DNA from: Ricinus communis
Taxonomy: Eukaryota; Streptophyta; Magnoliopsida; Malpighiales; Euphorbiaceae
Direction: 5' to 3'
DNA length: 64,000 nucleotides
Assembly (NCBI RefSeq): GCF_019578655.1
Contig: NC_063257.1
Coordinates: 15,438,001-15,502,000, forward strand
The notes under the pieces were generated by a model, which worked only from the letters and a program-made list of their open reading frames with translations, ran no database searches and had not been told where the DNA came from. The position numbers and the translations under genes are program-made. Below are positions 22,440-34,171 of this stretch, in pieces. How positions within the stretch are numbered: the stretch's first letter is position 1; every line of letters starts with the position of its first letter.

Positions 22440-23550
22440 AAACTTAATTTTACTTTTATAAGTATGCTTCGAGTCAAATTTGAAAGAAGGAAATTGACAT
22501 ATGGATAGTGGTTTCTGAAGGCACATTGACCAGAAATGCCAATCTCTTCTCACATTTAAAGAAGATTGATGGAGGAAAGGTAATATTTGGGAACAATGCC
22601 AAAAGTAAGATTGTTGGTATTGGTTCTATTGGTAAGAAAGACTCATCTAATTGATAATGTTCTACTTGTTGATGGTTTGAAGCATAACCTAATGAGTGTA
22701 AGTTAATTATGTGATAAAGGTAACAAGGACACCTTTGAGTTTAAGGGTTGCCATGTCACTTAGGAATGACTAGGAAATCTTTAAGGGAGAAAGGTCTGAT
22801 AACACCTACACAATTAACTTACACAAGATTACTAATAAGTCTTTTGAGTGTTTTGTTTCTTTTAGTGAAAACTCTTGGCTATGGCATAAAAGGCTTGGAT
22901 ATGCAAGTATGGAGCTCCTTTATAGCCTAAAGAAGGATGAGTTAGTGATTGGATTGCCCAAGGTGAATTTTATAAAGGATAAAACTTATAGACATTGCTA
23001 AATGGGAAAGCAATACAAAGCATCCTCCAAAGCCAAGAATGTAATAAGTACTTCTAGACCCCTCTAATTAATTCACATGGACTTATTTGGCCCTACTAGA
23101 GTTGATAGTCTAGAAGAAAAAAATATTATGCATATGTCTTTACTGGCTACTCTAGATTTACATGGGTTAATTTCTTATCTCAAAAGAATGATGCTTTTGA
23201 AGCTTTTAAAAGTTTTACAAAAAGAGTTCAAAATGAAAAAGGATTTTGTATTTCCAAAATTAGAAGTGATCATAGAAAGGAATTTGAGAATATTTCATAT
23301 GAATCCTATTGTGATGAAAATGGTAATTCTCATAATTTTTCATCTTCTATAACACCACAACAAAATGGTGTTGTAGAAAGGAAAAATAGAACACTTGTAG
23401 AGATGGCTAGAATAATGCTTAATAAGAATATTTTACCTATTTTCTCTTAGCTGAGGCCGTCAATACATCTTGTTATTTGATAAATAGAGTTTTGAAAAGA
23501 CTCATTTTGAACAAACAATCTTATGAGCTATGGAACGAAAGAAAACCCGC
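22440..23550 (+). pseudogene. Copia protease and integrase (broken)
   Basis: The protease active site survives as MDSG (codons 22504-22512), but the next residues are Phe and stop in place of Cys-Ser. The pre-integrase block shows WHKRLGYASMEL and ELVIGLPKVNF with a stop before MGKQYKASS. The integrase core carries IHMDLFGPTRV, KIRSDHRK in frame-shifted form, and NGVVERKNRTLVEMAR. The frame is interrupted by the solo LTR immediately after YELWNERKP at 23550 and resumes with KISYLRVFGC at 25731. Confidence 0.88.
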
Positions 23551-25727
23551 TGTCAGCACCTATTTTCCATATCTAGATATCGAGGAAATTATGAAAAACC
23601 CTACAGCAAAAGTTACTACCTTTTTTGAGCCTTGGGAGACGGAGGACGGGCGAATCTGAGGTTAGGATTAAGATTAATCTAATCAAAACTACCTTTCTGA
23701 AATCAATTTGGATTTAATTATCAAGAAAAATAAAGTTTGAGGGTTAAAATGATATTTTTACAAGTTCAGGGACTAAATTATAAATATTTTATGAACTTTT
23801 TGCTCTTTATAGCCAATTGGCTCTACTTAGATCCAATCGGCATTACAGAGAATCGATCGGCTCATCATAGAGCCGAATTGGCTCTATGCAGAGCTGACTG
23901 GCTCTACACAGTGTCGATCCATGGCTTTCTAGATCCAACGTTATTTTTTGGCATTTTAACATCCAAATGACTTTCTAAAAGGATTTTATTGATAAATATG
24001 GGATTTATTTAGTTTTATTAGTGATAATCTCTAAAGAACTTAAAATATATCGATATATTCCTAGGTTTCCCAAACCCTAGTACTATAAATACATGCTTAA
24101 CTTTTAGGTTTAGAGGGATATGAAGAATTAGCAGTCGATACAGTTTTTTGAGAAAAAGATACTGAGAGTTGAGACAATAAGAAAGAACCAGAGAATTAGA
24201 AAGTTTTTTGAAGAAGAAATACATAAGCTTTTCATATCCCAAGTAGCACTGGATCCTTAACCGGTCTTCAATTCAACTATATTATCATCTCCTCAGACTT
24301 ATAGAACAACCAACTACGGTGACAACTTGAGGATTCCCCACACCCACCATCATTCGTATCATCTTTCAAAACTGGTTTTCTTTATGTTTTTCTAAAAACA
24401 TGATTAGGTTTTATTTTTATTAATTTATGTGTTTAGAATAGGTTTTTTGTAATTATATGTTATAATATTGCTGGAAATCGAATTTGATAATAAAACAATT
24501 GCTGGGAATCAAATCTGATAATAAGAATATTACTGGAAATTGAATCTGATAATTAGGGTTTTAGATTAAATCCATAATTATTTCATATTCTTGTAGTCAA
24601 ATGTTTTAAGATCACATGATCAAAATCTGATATTTTGCCATTTTTATTTATTGTTAGTTTAAGTATTCTAGGGTTTGCATGTCCTAAGGTTTCTATTCAA
24701 TTTATGTTTTTGATTTAGTTTTCCACATTTTAATTGATCTTGTGTCTCCTGTGCATGTGTGATTGGCTCTAGGGCATTGAATTGAAGGAAAAACTGTCAA
24801 GAATCGCCTGCCAAAGCCCAGAGCTTATTTGACTCTACACTCATAGCCAATCAGCTCAGCACCCCAAGACCCTAGATTTCGGCTATTTATAGATTTTTGA
24901 TGTATTTATTAAATTGTTTATGTTTTGTACTTAGTTTTAGGTGTTTTTTTCTTCCCCTTTTTAGTTGTAGGTGGGTTGTAATAGCTATATTAATTTTCTA
25001 CACTTTATTTTTTGCTTGCTATTTTTGTTTACTGTATGATTAAATAAGTGTGACATGATTGATAAACTAAAATGGGCCACCTAGACTTAGGTCTTAAAAC
25101 TGGACCTGGCATGAAATATGCAGTATTAGCTTAATTAAGATGGTAATTAGGCTTGAACCTAAAATCCATATAGACTTAATAAGCTTTTTCATGCTTAGTT
25201 AGATTAAAATTGGGCCATATTAGATGTAGGGTCATTGAATTGGGTCTCTCTATGAAAATTAGCTAATTAGGCTTAACAGGCTTGGTTATTAAAGCATAAC
25301 TTGTAATTGGACTAGACTAGGTAGGCCTTGTACATGACTAGTAAATTAGGTTAATAACCTTAAGTATTAGGCTAGGCTTAAATAAAAAGGGCTAGACTTA
25401 GGTAGACTTCACATGCTGTAAGTGCTTAATGTAGAAATATTTTGCTGCATTTATAGGGAATAACTCGTTAAATACTAAAATTAAATATAGATATACACAA
25501 ATAAAGAAGTTAGCTTCTGGATACATCTCTGGATTTGTGACGTAAGCTTCCTCATAGAATCAAGAAACATCACTCATTAGAAAAAGTGTTCCGATTACCC
25601 GGGTGGCAACTCTCATTTCCGTGCTAGTCTTTGTGACTAGTGAGCATATTTCCAATTAGGTTGAAAAGCCTTGCAATATTGTAGTCGCTAAAGACACTTG
25701 GGTCCGTGCCAGAAACAGCTGCCCACA
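23551..25727 (+). mobile_element. Solo LTR 1 (TGTCAGC...CCCACA family)
   Basis: It is 2,177 bp, starts TGTCAGCACC and ends GCTGCCCACA. The right flank CCCAA continues the integrase frame; the left flank reads CCCGC, an expected 5-bp target duplication with two later changes. No internal retrotransposon region is present, so it is a solo LTR. Clusters of GCCAATTGGCTC / GAGCCGAATTGGCTC motifs lie at about 23810-23930, and weaker ones at 24765-24870. The near-terminal block GGATTTGTGACGTAAGCTTCC to CGTGCTAGTC is well shared with solo LTR 2. Confidence 0.9.
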
Positions 25728-27725
25728 CCCAAAATTTCATATCTAAGAGTATTTGGATGTAATGCTATAAGTTAAATACCAAGGACAATCTTGGGATATT
25801 TTCATCCAAAATAGATTAAGGTATATTTCTAGGCTATTCCTCCTCTAGCAAAGCTTATAGGGTATTTAACAAAAGGTCTATAGTAGTTGAGGAGTCAATG
25901 AATGTTGTTTTCTATGAGTTTAGTACACTTGATCTTGTGAAAGGTTCTCTTAACAATTTTGTAGATGAAATTGAGAAGCTTGACATTAATGATGATGACA
26001 CTCAAGTGGGAGAATCTTCTCAAACTCAACCTCAATAAGTTGAACCTTCTCTACCTCCTCAAGAGGAAACACCACAAGAGTTGCCTAGTGAATGGAGGGA
26101 ACCCAAGGGGCATCACAAGGAGCTAATCATAGGTGAACTCACAAAAGGAATAAGTACTATATTCACTTCAAATATTTAGATAACAATCTTGCTTTTGTCT
26201 CTCAAATTGAGCTAATGACCATTAATGAGGCTTTTAATGAAGTGTGTTGGGTGATTGCTATGCAAGAGGAACTTAACCAATTTAAGAGAAATCAAGTGCG
26301 AGAACTTGCTCCTAGACCCAAAGATCATCCTATTATAGGTTGTAAATGGGTCTATAGAAACAGGTTAGATGAGCAATGATCCATCACTAGAAACAAGGCC
26401 CGATTGGTAATTAAAGGCTATAACCAAGAGGAAGGCATTGACTATGATGAAACTTTTACACCCATAGCAATATTAGAAGCTATTAGAATATTGCTAGCCT
26501 ATGCTTGTCACATGAACTTTAAACTTTTTCAAATAGATGTCAAAAGTGCTTTTTAAAATAGTTTTATAGAGAAAGAAGTGTATGTTGAACAACCTCCCGA
26601 TTTTGAGCTTCATGAACTTCCAAACCATATTTTTAAATTAACTAAAGCCTTGTATGGGTTGAAACAAGCTCTTAAAGCTTGGTATATGAAAGGCTTAGTA
26701 CATTTTTTATTACAAAAGGAAAGGTTGACACATCACTTTTTATGAAAACTCATAAGCATGATACTTTAATTGTTCAAATTTATATTGATGATGTAGTATT
26801 TAGTGCTACTAACAATCCTTGTGTGAGGGATTTTCCAAGTGTATGACTGGAGAATTTGAGATGAGCATGATGAATAAACTCAAGTTCTTCCTAAGATTGC
26901 AAATCAAGCAATATAAGGATATCACCTTCTAACAAATCCAAGTACACAAGAGAACTTCTAAAAAAATTTGGGATGGAGGGATGCAAGATTGCCAAGACAC
27001 CAAATGAGCACATCAATAAAATTAGACAAAAATAAAAGGTGTAAGCCAATTGATGAGAAGAAATATAGAGGTGTGATTGGATCTCTACTCTATCTCACAG
27101 CTTGTAGACCCGATATTATGTTTAGTATTTGCTTGTGTGCACGTTTTCAATATAGTCCTAAAGAGTCTTATTTGCATGATGTCAAGAGGATCCTAAAATA
27201 TTTGCATGGTACTATGCATCTAGGCCTTTGGTATCCTAAGGATACTTCTTTTGACATAGTTGGATTTTCTGATGTTGACTATACATGTAGTCTCTTATAT
27301 GGAAAGAGCACTTCTAAAAAGTGCCATTTCTTATGAGAATGCTTAGTCTCTTAGTTTAGTAAGAAGCAAGTCTCGGTTATCTTATCCACCATCGAAGCAG
27401 AATATGTTGCAGCAAGTTATTATACCTAAATTCTTTGAATAGAACAATTAAGGATTATAGCATAGTGCTTAGTCATATTCCAATTAAGTGTGTCAATACT
27501 AATGCAATAAGTTTATTTAAGAACCCCATTCAATACTCTAGGAGTAAGCACATAGACATTAGGCGTCACTTCTTAAGAGATCATGTCCAAAATAATGATG
27601 TAGTGTAAGAATTTATTAACACTAACAATCAACTTGTTGATATCTTTATTAAACCCCTTAGTGAAGAAAGATTAAATTTTATTAAAAGGGAACTTAGTAT
27701 GCTTGATGGTAATTGTCTTGTATGA
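25728..27725 (+). pseudogene. Copia integrase end, reverse transcriptase and RNase H (broken)
   Basis: After KISYLRVFGC come the acidic linker and KGHHKELIIGELTKGIST. The RT shows IGCKWVYRNRLDEQ then a stop, GYNQEEGIDYDETFTPI, FKLFQIDVKSAF then a stop, LYGLKQALKAWY and an intact YIDD box (QIYIDDVVFSATN, near 26780). RNase H (26968-27725) shows CRPDIMFSICLCARFQ, GKSTSKKCHFL and LSTIEAEYVAAS, with several stops. In order and content it parallels 8225-9849 on the other strand, but here the RT catalytic box is preserved. Confidence 0.9.
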
Positions 27726-28249
27726 GTGTGCTTTATTTGATTATATGATTATGAATCTATGCAATTGAATGGAATTGAACATGAATCAAGTTGATGCATT
27801 CATTGTTACATCCATTTGTACATCAAAAGGAATTACTTGTCGCATGGGACCAAAGAATGCATGTTTTCCAAACTTTTCTTAATTTTTCAAAAATCGCATG
27901 AGCGATCTTCTGTTGAAATTTTGCTTATCGTGATCCCAATAATCGCGGTCGTGAAGCTAGTCAAACTAGTTCTTCTGACAGGAACTCAAAATTAGTGGTC
28001 CACTAAAGGTTTACGGTCACGAAGAATATGAATTTTGTATAATTTTGATTGTATTTTTAACTTGAGAGAGTAAAAGTGAGTTAAAATGCATCTAAGAGTG
28101 AACATGAGGGGTCTTTATACCTAAAAACTAGTCAAAAAATGGTAAAAGAATTAAAGAGGTGTAACTCCTCATAAATTGTTTCTCTCATTCAAAGCATTCT
28201 TTCAAAACTCCATTCTTTGCATCATATTATCATCTTCTCCTCACTTCAA
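27726..28249 (+). repeat. Copia spacer between RNase H and extra ORF
   Basis: Untranslated sequence with CpG-containing patches (AAATCGCATGAGCGATCTTC, CCAATAATCGCGGTCG). It ends just before the start codon of the extra ORF at 28250. Confidence 0.6.
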
Positions 28250-31200
28250 ATGGCTCCAAAGAAGACTGCTTCCTAAGAATACAAGGGCAAGGGTAAAGCC
28301 TAAATGAAGAAAATCTTGCTTCCTCTCTTGACATTCCTACTAAAATGAAAGGAATCAATCAAGAAGCAAGGAACAAGTATAAGGTGCTTGCCAAGAAAAA
28401 GTTAAGGCTTCAAAGGCTCCATTCAATGTTGACTTTAGGAAGCTTAGAGTCTATGAAGATTTTTAAAGAGATCTTAACAATATCTAAATGGAGAGACTTA
28501 TCTATCCAAATATGGATGGCTACAAAGAACTCACCTTGGAATTCTTGAGTTCTTTAGAGGTCAGCAAAAGACAAGGAGAGATCTTGACTACTTTGGAATC
28601 ACATTTAACCTCTTTGGATAAAAGTACTCTGTCAGCATCCATTTTCCGGATCTAGATATTGAAGGAATTACAAAAACCCTATTCAAGTCTCGAGAGATTG
28701 AGGACGGGAAAATCCAAATTAGGGTTGAGAATAGTTGAACCAAAATTACTTTTCTAGAATCAATTTGGACCCAATTGGCAAAACAATTAAGTTTAAGGGG
28801 TGAAATGATAGTTTTTACAAGTTTAGGGACTAAATCGTCAAGATTTTTAAATATTTTTTACTCTTGAAGCCAATCGGCTCTACATACAGCTGAATTGGCT
28901 CTACACATAACAGATCGACTTAACATAGAGCTTAATCAACTCTGTGCAGAGCTGATCGGCTACTTTTCGAAATTTGACGCTGTTTCACACGTATTTTTTT
29001 TTATCTAAAATGCCAAAATTAGTAAAAGAGAAGTTTTTAGAAGATATTTGTGATAATTATTGAAATTTTAAAATATATCCAGTGATAATTATTTAAAGTT
29101 TAAAGATTTTATTTTATGTTATTGGATATCAATCTAATAAAGAAAAAGATAATCGATTTATTTTTTGATTTAAATAATTAAGTATTTATCTCCTCCTCTA
29201 GGATTTTCTAACCCTACTATTATAAATAAAAAATGATATCCTAGGTCTAGGGTTAGCTACATTCATTAAGAAATAGGCTAGCAACTTAGGAGAATTCATA
29301 GACGTTCATTAAAGCATAGAGTTTTAGGAAACATAGAGAGAAATCATTAAGAAAGAGTTTAAAATTAGGAAAGTATCTTTAGAATGACAGAAGATCTTCT
29401 AAACCCTACACAATACTGGATTTTCATTCAATCTTCAATTCAACCGCCTCGTCATCTCTAGAGACTCCCAGATCAGCATTCAACGATGACAACTTAAGGG
29501 TTCCTCAAAACCAATATCATCAGCATCCCCATCTTCACAAACTGGTTCTTTTATTCTATGTTTTAAAAACATAATCAAGAATGGTTTTTCTTTTTAGTTA
29601 TTAATGTATGATTCACATGATTAAATTAGAATTTTTCTTGAATTAACATATTCTTTTATTGAGTTTTGAATATGATAATATGAACATATTAGGTTTTGAA
29701 TCTGATAATATATTTTCTATTGGATTTTAAATCTGATGATTAGAATAATTAGGGTGATATGTTAGATTTATTCTTTTGATTGTATGATCATATTGAATTT
29801 CTAGGGTTGTAGGATTGAATCTAGGATCTGCCATATGAAGTTCTATTTGCCTTTTATCAGTTTTTTTTCTAGGGTTTGTATTATTTTTATGATTTCTAGC
29901 TTAATTTGATTTGTTCCATTATGAATCTTGCTTCAATTTTTCAAGTTTTAATCATGTTTTTATCTCTTTGCGTATCAAATCAGCTTTTAGGCGAGGGAAG
30001 ATCGAGAAAAGATGCAAAATCGGCCGTTACCAAACCCAAGAGCCGATCGGCTCTGTGCAGTGCTGATTCGACTTTATGCTAAGTCGATCAACTCTGCACC
30101 AGTTTTAGCCCTATTTCTTTTAGATTTTTATATAAGTTTTTACAAGTTTTATACAGTATAACTTAGTTTAGTCATTTTCTTTAAGTTTATTAGTTGTAAG
30201 AATGGTTGTAATAATTAAATTTACTGCATTCTTTATTTTATTTTATTTTGATAATGGCAAATAACTGTTATATGACTGCTAACTAAAATTGAACTTCTAT
30301 ACTTAGGTCTTAAAACTTAGACTTTTGCATGTAATTTATAGTCTATTAGGTTAATTAACTACCAATACATAAATAAGAAAGTTGGCTTCGAGATCCATCT
30401 CTGGATTTGTGGTGTAAGCTTCCTTATAGAATCGAGAAACGTCACTCATTAGAAAAGTGTCTCGATAAATTACCTGAATGGTAACTCTCATCTCCGTGCT
30501 AGTCTGTATGACTAGTTAGCGTGTCCTCGATTAGGTTGAAAAGCCTTATAGTGCTGTAATCGCTTAAGACATTTGGGTGCGTGCCCGAAACCGCCGCCCA
30601 CATACTCCCTCACAAGAAATGAACTTGGTGCCATCTTCAACTTCTAAGATTAATAAATCACCGCTTTAGGAGATCTACAAGTAAGTTTGGTTACTTTTTG
30701 GAAAAAAAATTCTATTGAAACCAAACTAGATAGAAATTCTAATGCTAAGCACATCAAATCCCTTCTCCTTTGGACCCTCCATAGGATCATCACCCTTATC
30801 ATTCAAAGAAGGTTTGAAAGTAATGAGAAGATAACTCAAAAGGATCTATGCATTCTCTATTGCATGAGCTATAATAAACCCATCTAATTGATATATTTTC
30901 TTATTGATCACTTTGTCCATCTTGCCAAGTCCTCTTATGGATGCATTCTTGTTTCATCTTATGTATCCATGATAGAAAATTACTTCAAACTTCTAACCTC
31001 CACCAACCTAGCCTTTTCAAAAACACCCCTTATCCATAAGCACAAATTATATCATCCTTCAATACTTTTTATGTTCAAAAGTGATCAAAAGAAAAGATGA
31101 TGACTACTTTGAATTGATTTTGGGTACTAATACTTTCTACACCATGAAGCAACTAACGGAGAAGAAAAGAGCAAGGTTGAACATTAAAGAAAGGGAAGAA

Positions 31201-31509
31201 GAAGAAGAAGAAGAAGAAGAAGATGTGGAGGAGATTAGAAGTGGTGAAGAAAGGGCTAAGCAAGAAACGGGTATCCCTCAAGGAAGGATCAACCTAAGGG
31301 ATAAAATGATGATCTTCATGACCAAGCAAGCCAAAAAGATTGAAATTTTTTATAGGCTTCTCAAGCATGTTCATGAGGATCATATTGAGATGCAAAAACA
31401 CCATGCAATTCTCCCTTAATATCTGTATTTTTGGCGGTTCTTGGATAATGAGTCTAGTGAGGATGAGGAAGAGAATGAAGAGGAATTAAATAGTTCTCAA
31501 GATCTTTAG
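28250..31509 (+). pseudogene. Post-pol extra ORF of plus-strand Copia, split by solo LTR 2
   Basis: The ATG at 28250-28252 begins MAPKKTAS, then a stop. A frame with NVDFRKLRVYEDF and ELTLEFLSSLEV runs to the solo LTR at 28630. It resumes after 30607 with LHRIITLIIQRR, EKITQKDLCILYCM, IYFLIDHFVHLAKSSYG, a long Glu run (31196-31220) and a C-terminal segment ending EELNSSQDL at 31509. The order and motifs match the minus-strand ORF at 6590-7599. The acidic tract and basic flanks look nucleic-acid- or protein-binding and not like an envelope; no membrane helix is evident. It sits between RNase H and the polypurine tract. The function is not known to me; resemblance to a plant-transposon protein domain is from memory. 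Confidence 0.65.
28630..30602 (+). mobile_element. Solo LTR 2 (same family as solo LTR 1)
   Basis: It is 1,973 bp, starts TGTCAGCATCC and ends CCGCCCACA. A perfect 5-bp target duplication, TACTC, lies at 28625-28629 and 30603-30607. It aligns with solo LTR 1 over most of its length. Palindromic clusters occur at about 28865-28965 and 30020-30105, including a perfect 14-bp GAGCCGATCGGCTC at 30040-30053. Confidence 0.95.
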
Positions 31510-31850
31510 AGCTATTCTTTTCCTGTATCATTTGCATTTCATCTTTTTTCATTTTGTTTGTATTTTTGTTTCTTCCTTAATTTCTTTCTTCTCTATTAGT
31601 CCCTTTCCATGTGCACTTATAATTCTACATGTTTAAATTAATGAAATTGTTGTTCTTTCTCTCTTTGCTCTAATATTTTCATTTACTCTTTATTTATCTT
31701 ACCTTTTTTAACCTTTATGATATTGACAAAGGGGGAGAGAGATATATATATAATAATCAAAAGATAACACGTATACAATATTTGAGGGGGAGCAAGACCT
31801 TAGGGGATTATTTCATCTTTATCTTTAAAACTCAATCTATTTGTCAAAAT
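31510..31850 (+). repeat. Copia 3' untranslated region
   Basis: T-rich, then AT-rich sequence with no reading frame, between the extra ORF and the polypurine tract. A purine-rich AGGGGGAGCAAGACC at about 31783-31797 could be an additional polypurine tract, as reported for this lineage. Confidence 0.6.
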
Positions 31851-31864
31851 CAAAAAAGGGAGAT
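31851..31864 (+). other. Polypurine tract
   Basis: AAAAAAGGGAGAT lies directly before the 3' LTR, the usual site of plus-strand priming. Confidence 0.8.
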
Positions 31865-32914
31865 TCTTAGCTTAGCTGCTTTGTCACAAGGTAAAAGTCC
31901 CTAATTATGATCTTGACACACAAATTGAGGTCTTGATTTAATGTCTCCTTGAGTTGTGTTGTTGTGGCTTGATTAATGCAAAGAATTCAAGTATGCCTTA
32001 AAATCGCGATTACACCATATATAGGCGCAACCGCAAAAAAGGAAAGTTTGAGGACAAAATTTCTTAGATATTTAAGTCCAAAATTTGACCAAACTAAGAC
32101 AGGCGCAACCACAAAAATAAGAAGTTTCAAGGCAGATATGAAAGGCTTGCATAGTTTATAATGCACGACCGCACCACAAGCAAGCGCGACTGTGAAACTT
32201 TATAGAATTTAATGACTGTTAGAAACTACCAACGGTCACCTCAAACCATGAATGACTCATTGCCACCTCAAATAACCGTTGGAAACTTTTTATAATTTGG
32301 GATCACGATGCAAGAAGCGCGATCGCAATTTTCATTCTGATAGTGCATTTAATGCACTGGACTAAAATAAACTTTGGTGAGATTTTGAGAATATGTTAGT
32401 AACGGCTCCTTAAGATTTTTAGGATATAAAAACACCTTAAATGGCCTTTAATGGTTGATCAACAACCTCCAAATGCTTACATTATTATGCATTCAATTTT
32501 CTCTCTTCTTGCAATTAATTCTAACAATCTTGGTTGTTCTAGAGCTTGCATGCTCCAATGAGGTTTAAATATTAGCCAAAATACTTAGGTTTAGGTTTGA
32601 GAGTTAGCCTAAGTAAAACTCTTCTGAAGGTTGTGTGTGAGCCATAAAACTCAAGTTGTAAGGTTTGTTCTGAGCCCAAAAACACTAAGTCAGGGGTGAG
32701 CTTGTGAAAAATCTATTTGTAAAGATTGAAATTATAATGACTACCCAATTAAACATTAGAGAGTGGACGTAAAGTTTGTTAACACCTGAACCACTATAAG
32801 TTTTTGTGTTTTTCTCTCTACTCATTCTCTATCTCTTTAGCAAATTTTTTATTTTCCATCCTTCCTTCAATTCACCAATTCAACCCCTCCCTTCTTGGTT
32901 CATAAGGATAAACA
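31865..32914 (+). repeat. 3' LTR of plus-strand Copia
   Basis: It is 1,050 bp and colinear with the 5' LTR. The first dinucleotide is mutated (TC for TG). An extra ~45 bp near 32655-32700 (AACTCAAGTTGTAAGG... to ...AAGTCAGG) accounts for most of the length difference. It ends GGATAAACA, followed by the target duplication TATGT. GCGCGATCGCAA occurs near 32315. Confidence 0.92.
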
Positions 32915-32919
32915 TATGT

Positions 32920-33804
32920 CATAGGGATTGACACCTGCTCAGTTTGTAGTTCTCAAGCTGAGACTTCTTTTCATGCCTTGATCTCTTACTTTGAAGCTTA
33001 AAGGATATGGACCTTTACTTCTATTAGAGATATGTCAGGTGCTGCTACAAATGTTGAGTGGGTTTCTTCTATTTTGCAGACCTTGAATATGGATATGATT
33101 TGTTCGGCTATTGCCATTCATTGTTGGGATATGGTTTAGGATAAATGAGTTAGTGTGGAATAATCTCTTAAGACCTGAGAATGTGGTTATTGCTAGGGCT
33201 CTCAATATGATCTCTCAATGGCAAGCAGCTCAATTGGTGAGTCAGAGTAGCCAAAGGTCTCAGGATGTGGGTGGGGTGAGATGGGTAAAGCCTACTGCAG
33301 GGATGCTCAAGTACAACATAGATGTTATTGTGTTCAGGGAAGAAGGGAGGATTGGCTTTAAAGAAATTATCTGAAATTCAGTGGGAGGTTTTTATTGCTG
33401 CGGTGAATGGTTCTATAGCTAGAAGAATTGATCCATTGCTAGCAGAAGCAATCAACTGCAGAGAAATCCTCAATTGGTTCAAGAATATTGGTATTGCGCA
33501 AGAGGTGGAACTTAATTGTCAGCTGCTTGTGAATGAGCTTAATATTCTTATTGATGATTTATCTTATTTCGGGAATATGATCCGTGATTATAAACTCATT
33601 GCATCTGAGTTAAGTTGTATTTTTTGTGTGCGTCGCTCAGCAAATCAAGTAGCACATACGTTGGCTCGTGTTGTTGTTTCTAATGCTCGTCTGCTGGAGT
33701 GGAAAGATGTAGTTCCTTATTTTATTGTTCATGTTTTTTGTCTTGCGATGCTTTGCTTTAATAATAATCCCAATTTTTATAATGAAAAGAATTATGTCAT
33801 ATGA
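32920..33804 (+). pseudogene. L1-type LINE remnant, downstream half (zinc knuckle and RNase H-like end)
   Basis: It continues the LINE frame interrupted at 19502: IGIDTCSVCSSQAETSFHAL is a typical Cys-x2-Cys..His segment. The RNase H-like domain follows: RWVKPTAGMLKYNID (33280-33323), a frameshift near 33372, then FIAAVNGSIARRIDPLLAEA, CREILNWFKNIG, LLVNELN, DDLSYFG and RRSANQVAHTLAR. This is the C-terminal reverse-transcriptase-associated RNase H (RVT_3 type) of plant LINEs. The open part at 33322-33804 is fairly well kept, but the first catalytic region is frameshifted. The LINE's 3' end and tail are not clear. Confidence 0.88.
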
Positions 33805-34171
33805 CAAAAGATGCTCAATTTTTTTAAATAGCATAACTCATTTTTATTCATATATGCTCATAATATAAATTATAAAAACTTTGATTTTAGAATGAATAAA
33901 TTTTATAATAGTTATTTATTTTGTCCTTTTAGGAGAAAATATTTAGTGGAGAGTTTTTAATATAATAATAATTAGTTATTTACTTAGACATTGCATAACT
34001 GTTATTATAATTTATTATACCTATTAATTGATTTTTTAATTATAAATAATAAATATTATGATTAAAAATTATTCTATAATTAGAAAATTAACTTATTAAT
34101 TAATATAATATTAAGAAGTATAATTAAAATATTAGTTTTTAGGATTTGAATCATTATTAAATTTAACAAAT
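33805..34171. other. AT-rich sequence
   Basis: No gene seen. It is possibly the decayed 3' flank of the LINE, plus DNA into which the neighbouring repeat R2 settled. Confidence 0.4.

Larger units (their letters stand above)
19503..32914 (+). mobile_element. Sirevirus-like Copia, complete but dead, with two nested solo LTRs
   Basis: Both LTRs, PBS, gag, protease, integrase, RT, RNase H, an extra ORF and a polypurine tract are present in order. Target duplication CATGT (19498-19502) and TATGT (32915-32919) differ by one transition. Removing the element and one duplication rejoins the LINE frame exactly. Two solo LTRs of another family (4,150 bp together) bring the length to 13.4 kb; without them and their duplications it is about 9.25 kb, normal for this lineage. 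The LTRs differ at very roughly one base in six over the first 160 bp, so the insertion is old. Confidence 0.93.

Noticed and set aside
23551..30602. One LTR retrotransposon with 2-kb LTRs at 23551 and 28630.
   Set aside because: The DNA between them is continuous Copia pol and extra-ORF sequence, and each LTR has its own different target duplication (CCCAA and TACTC). They are two separate solo LTRs.
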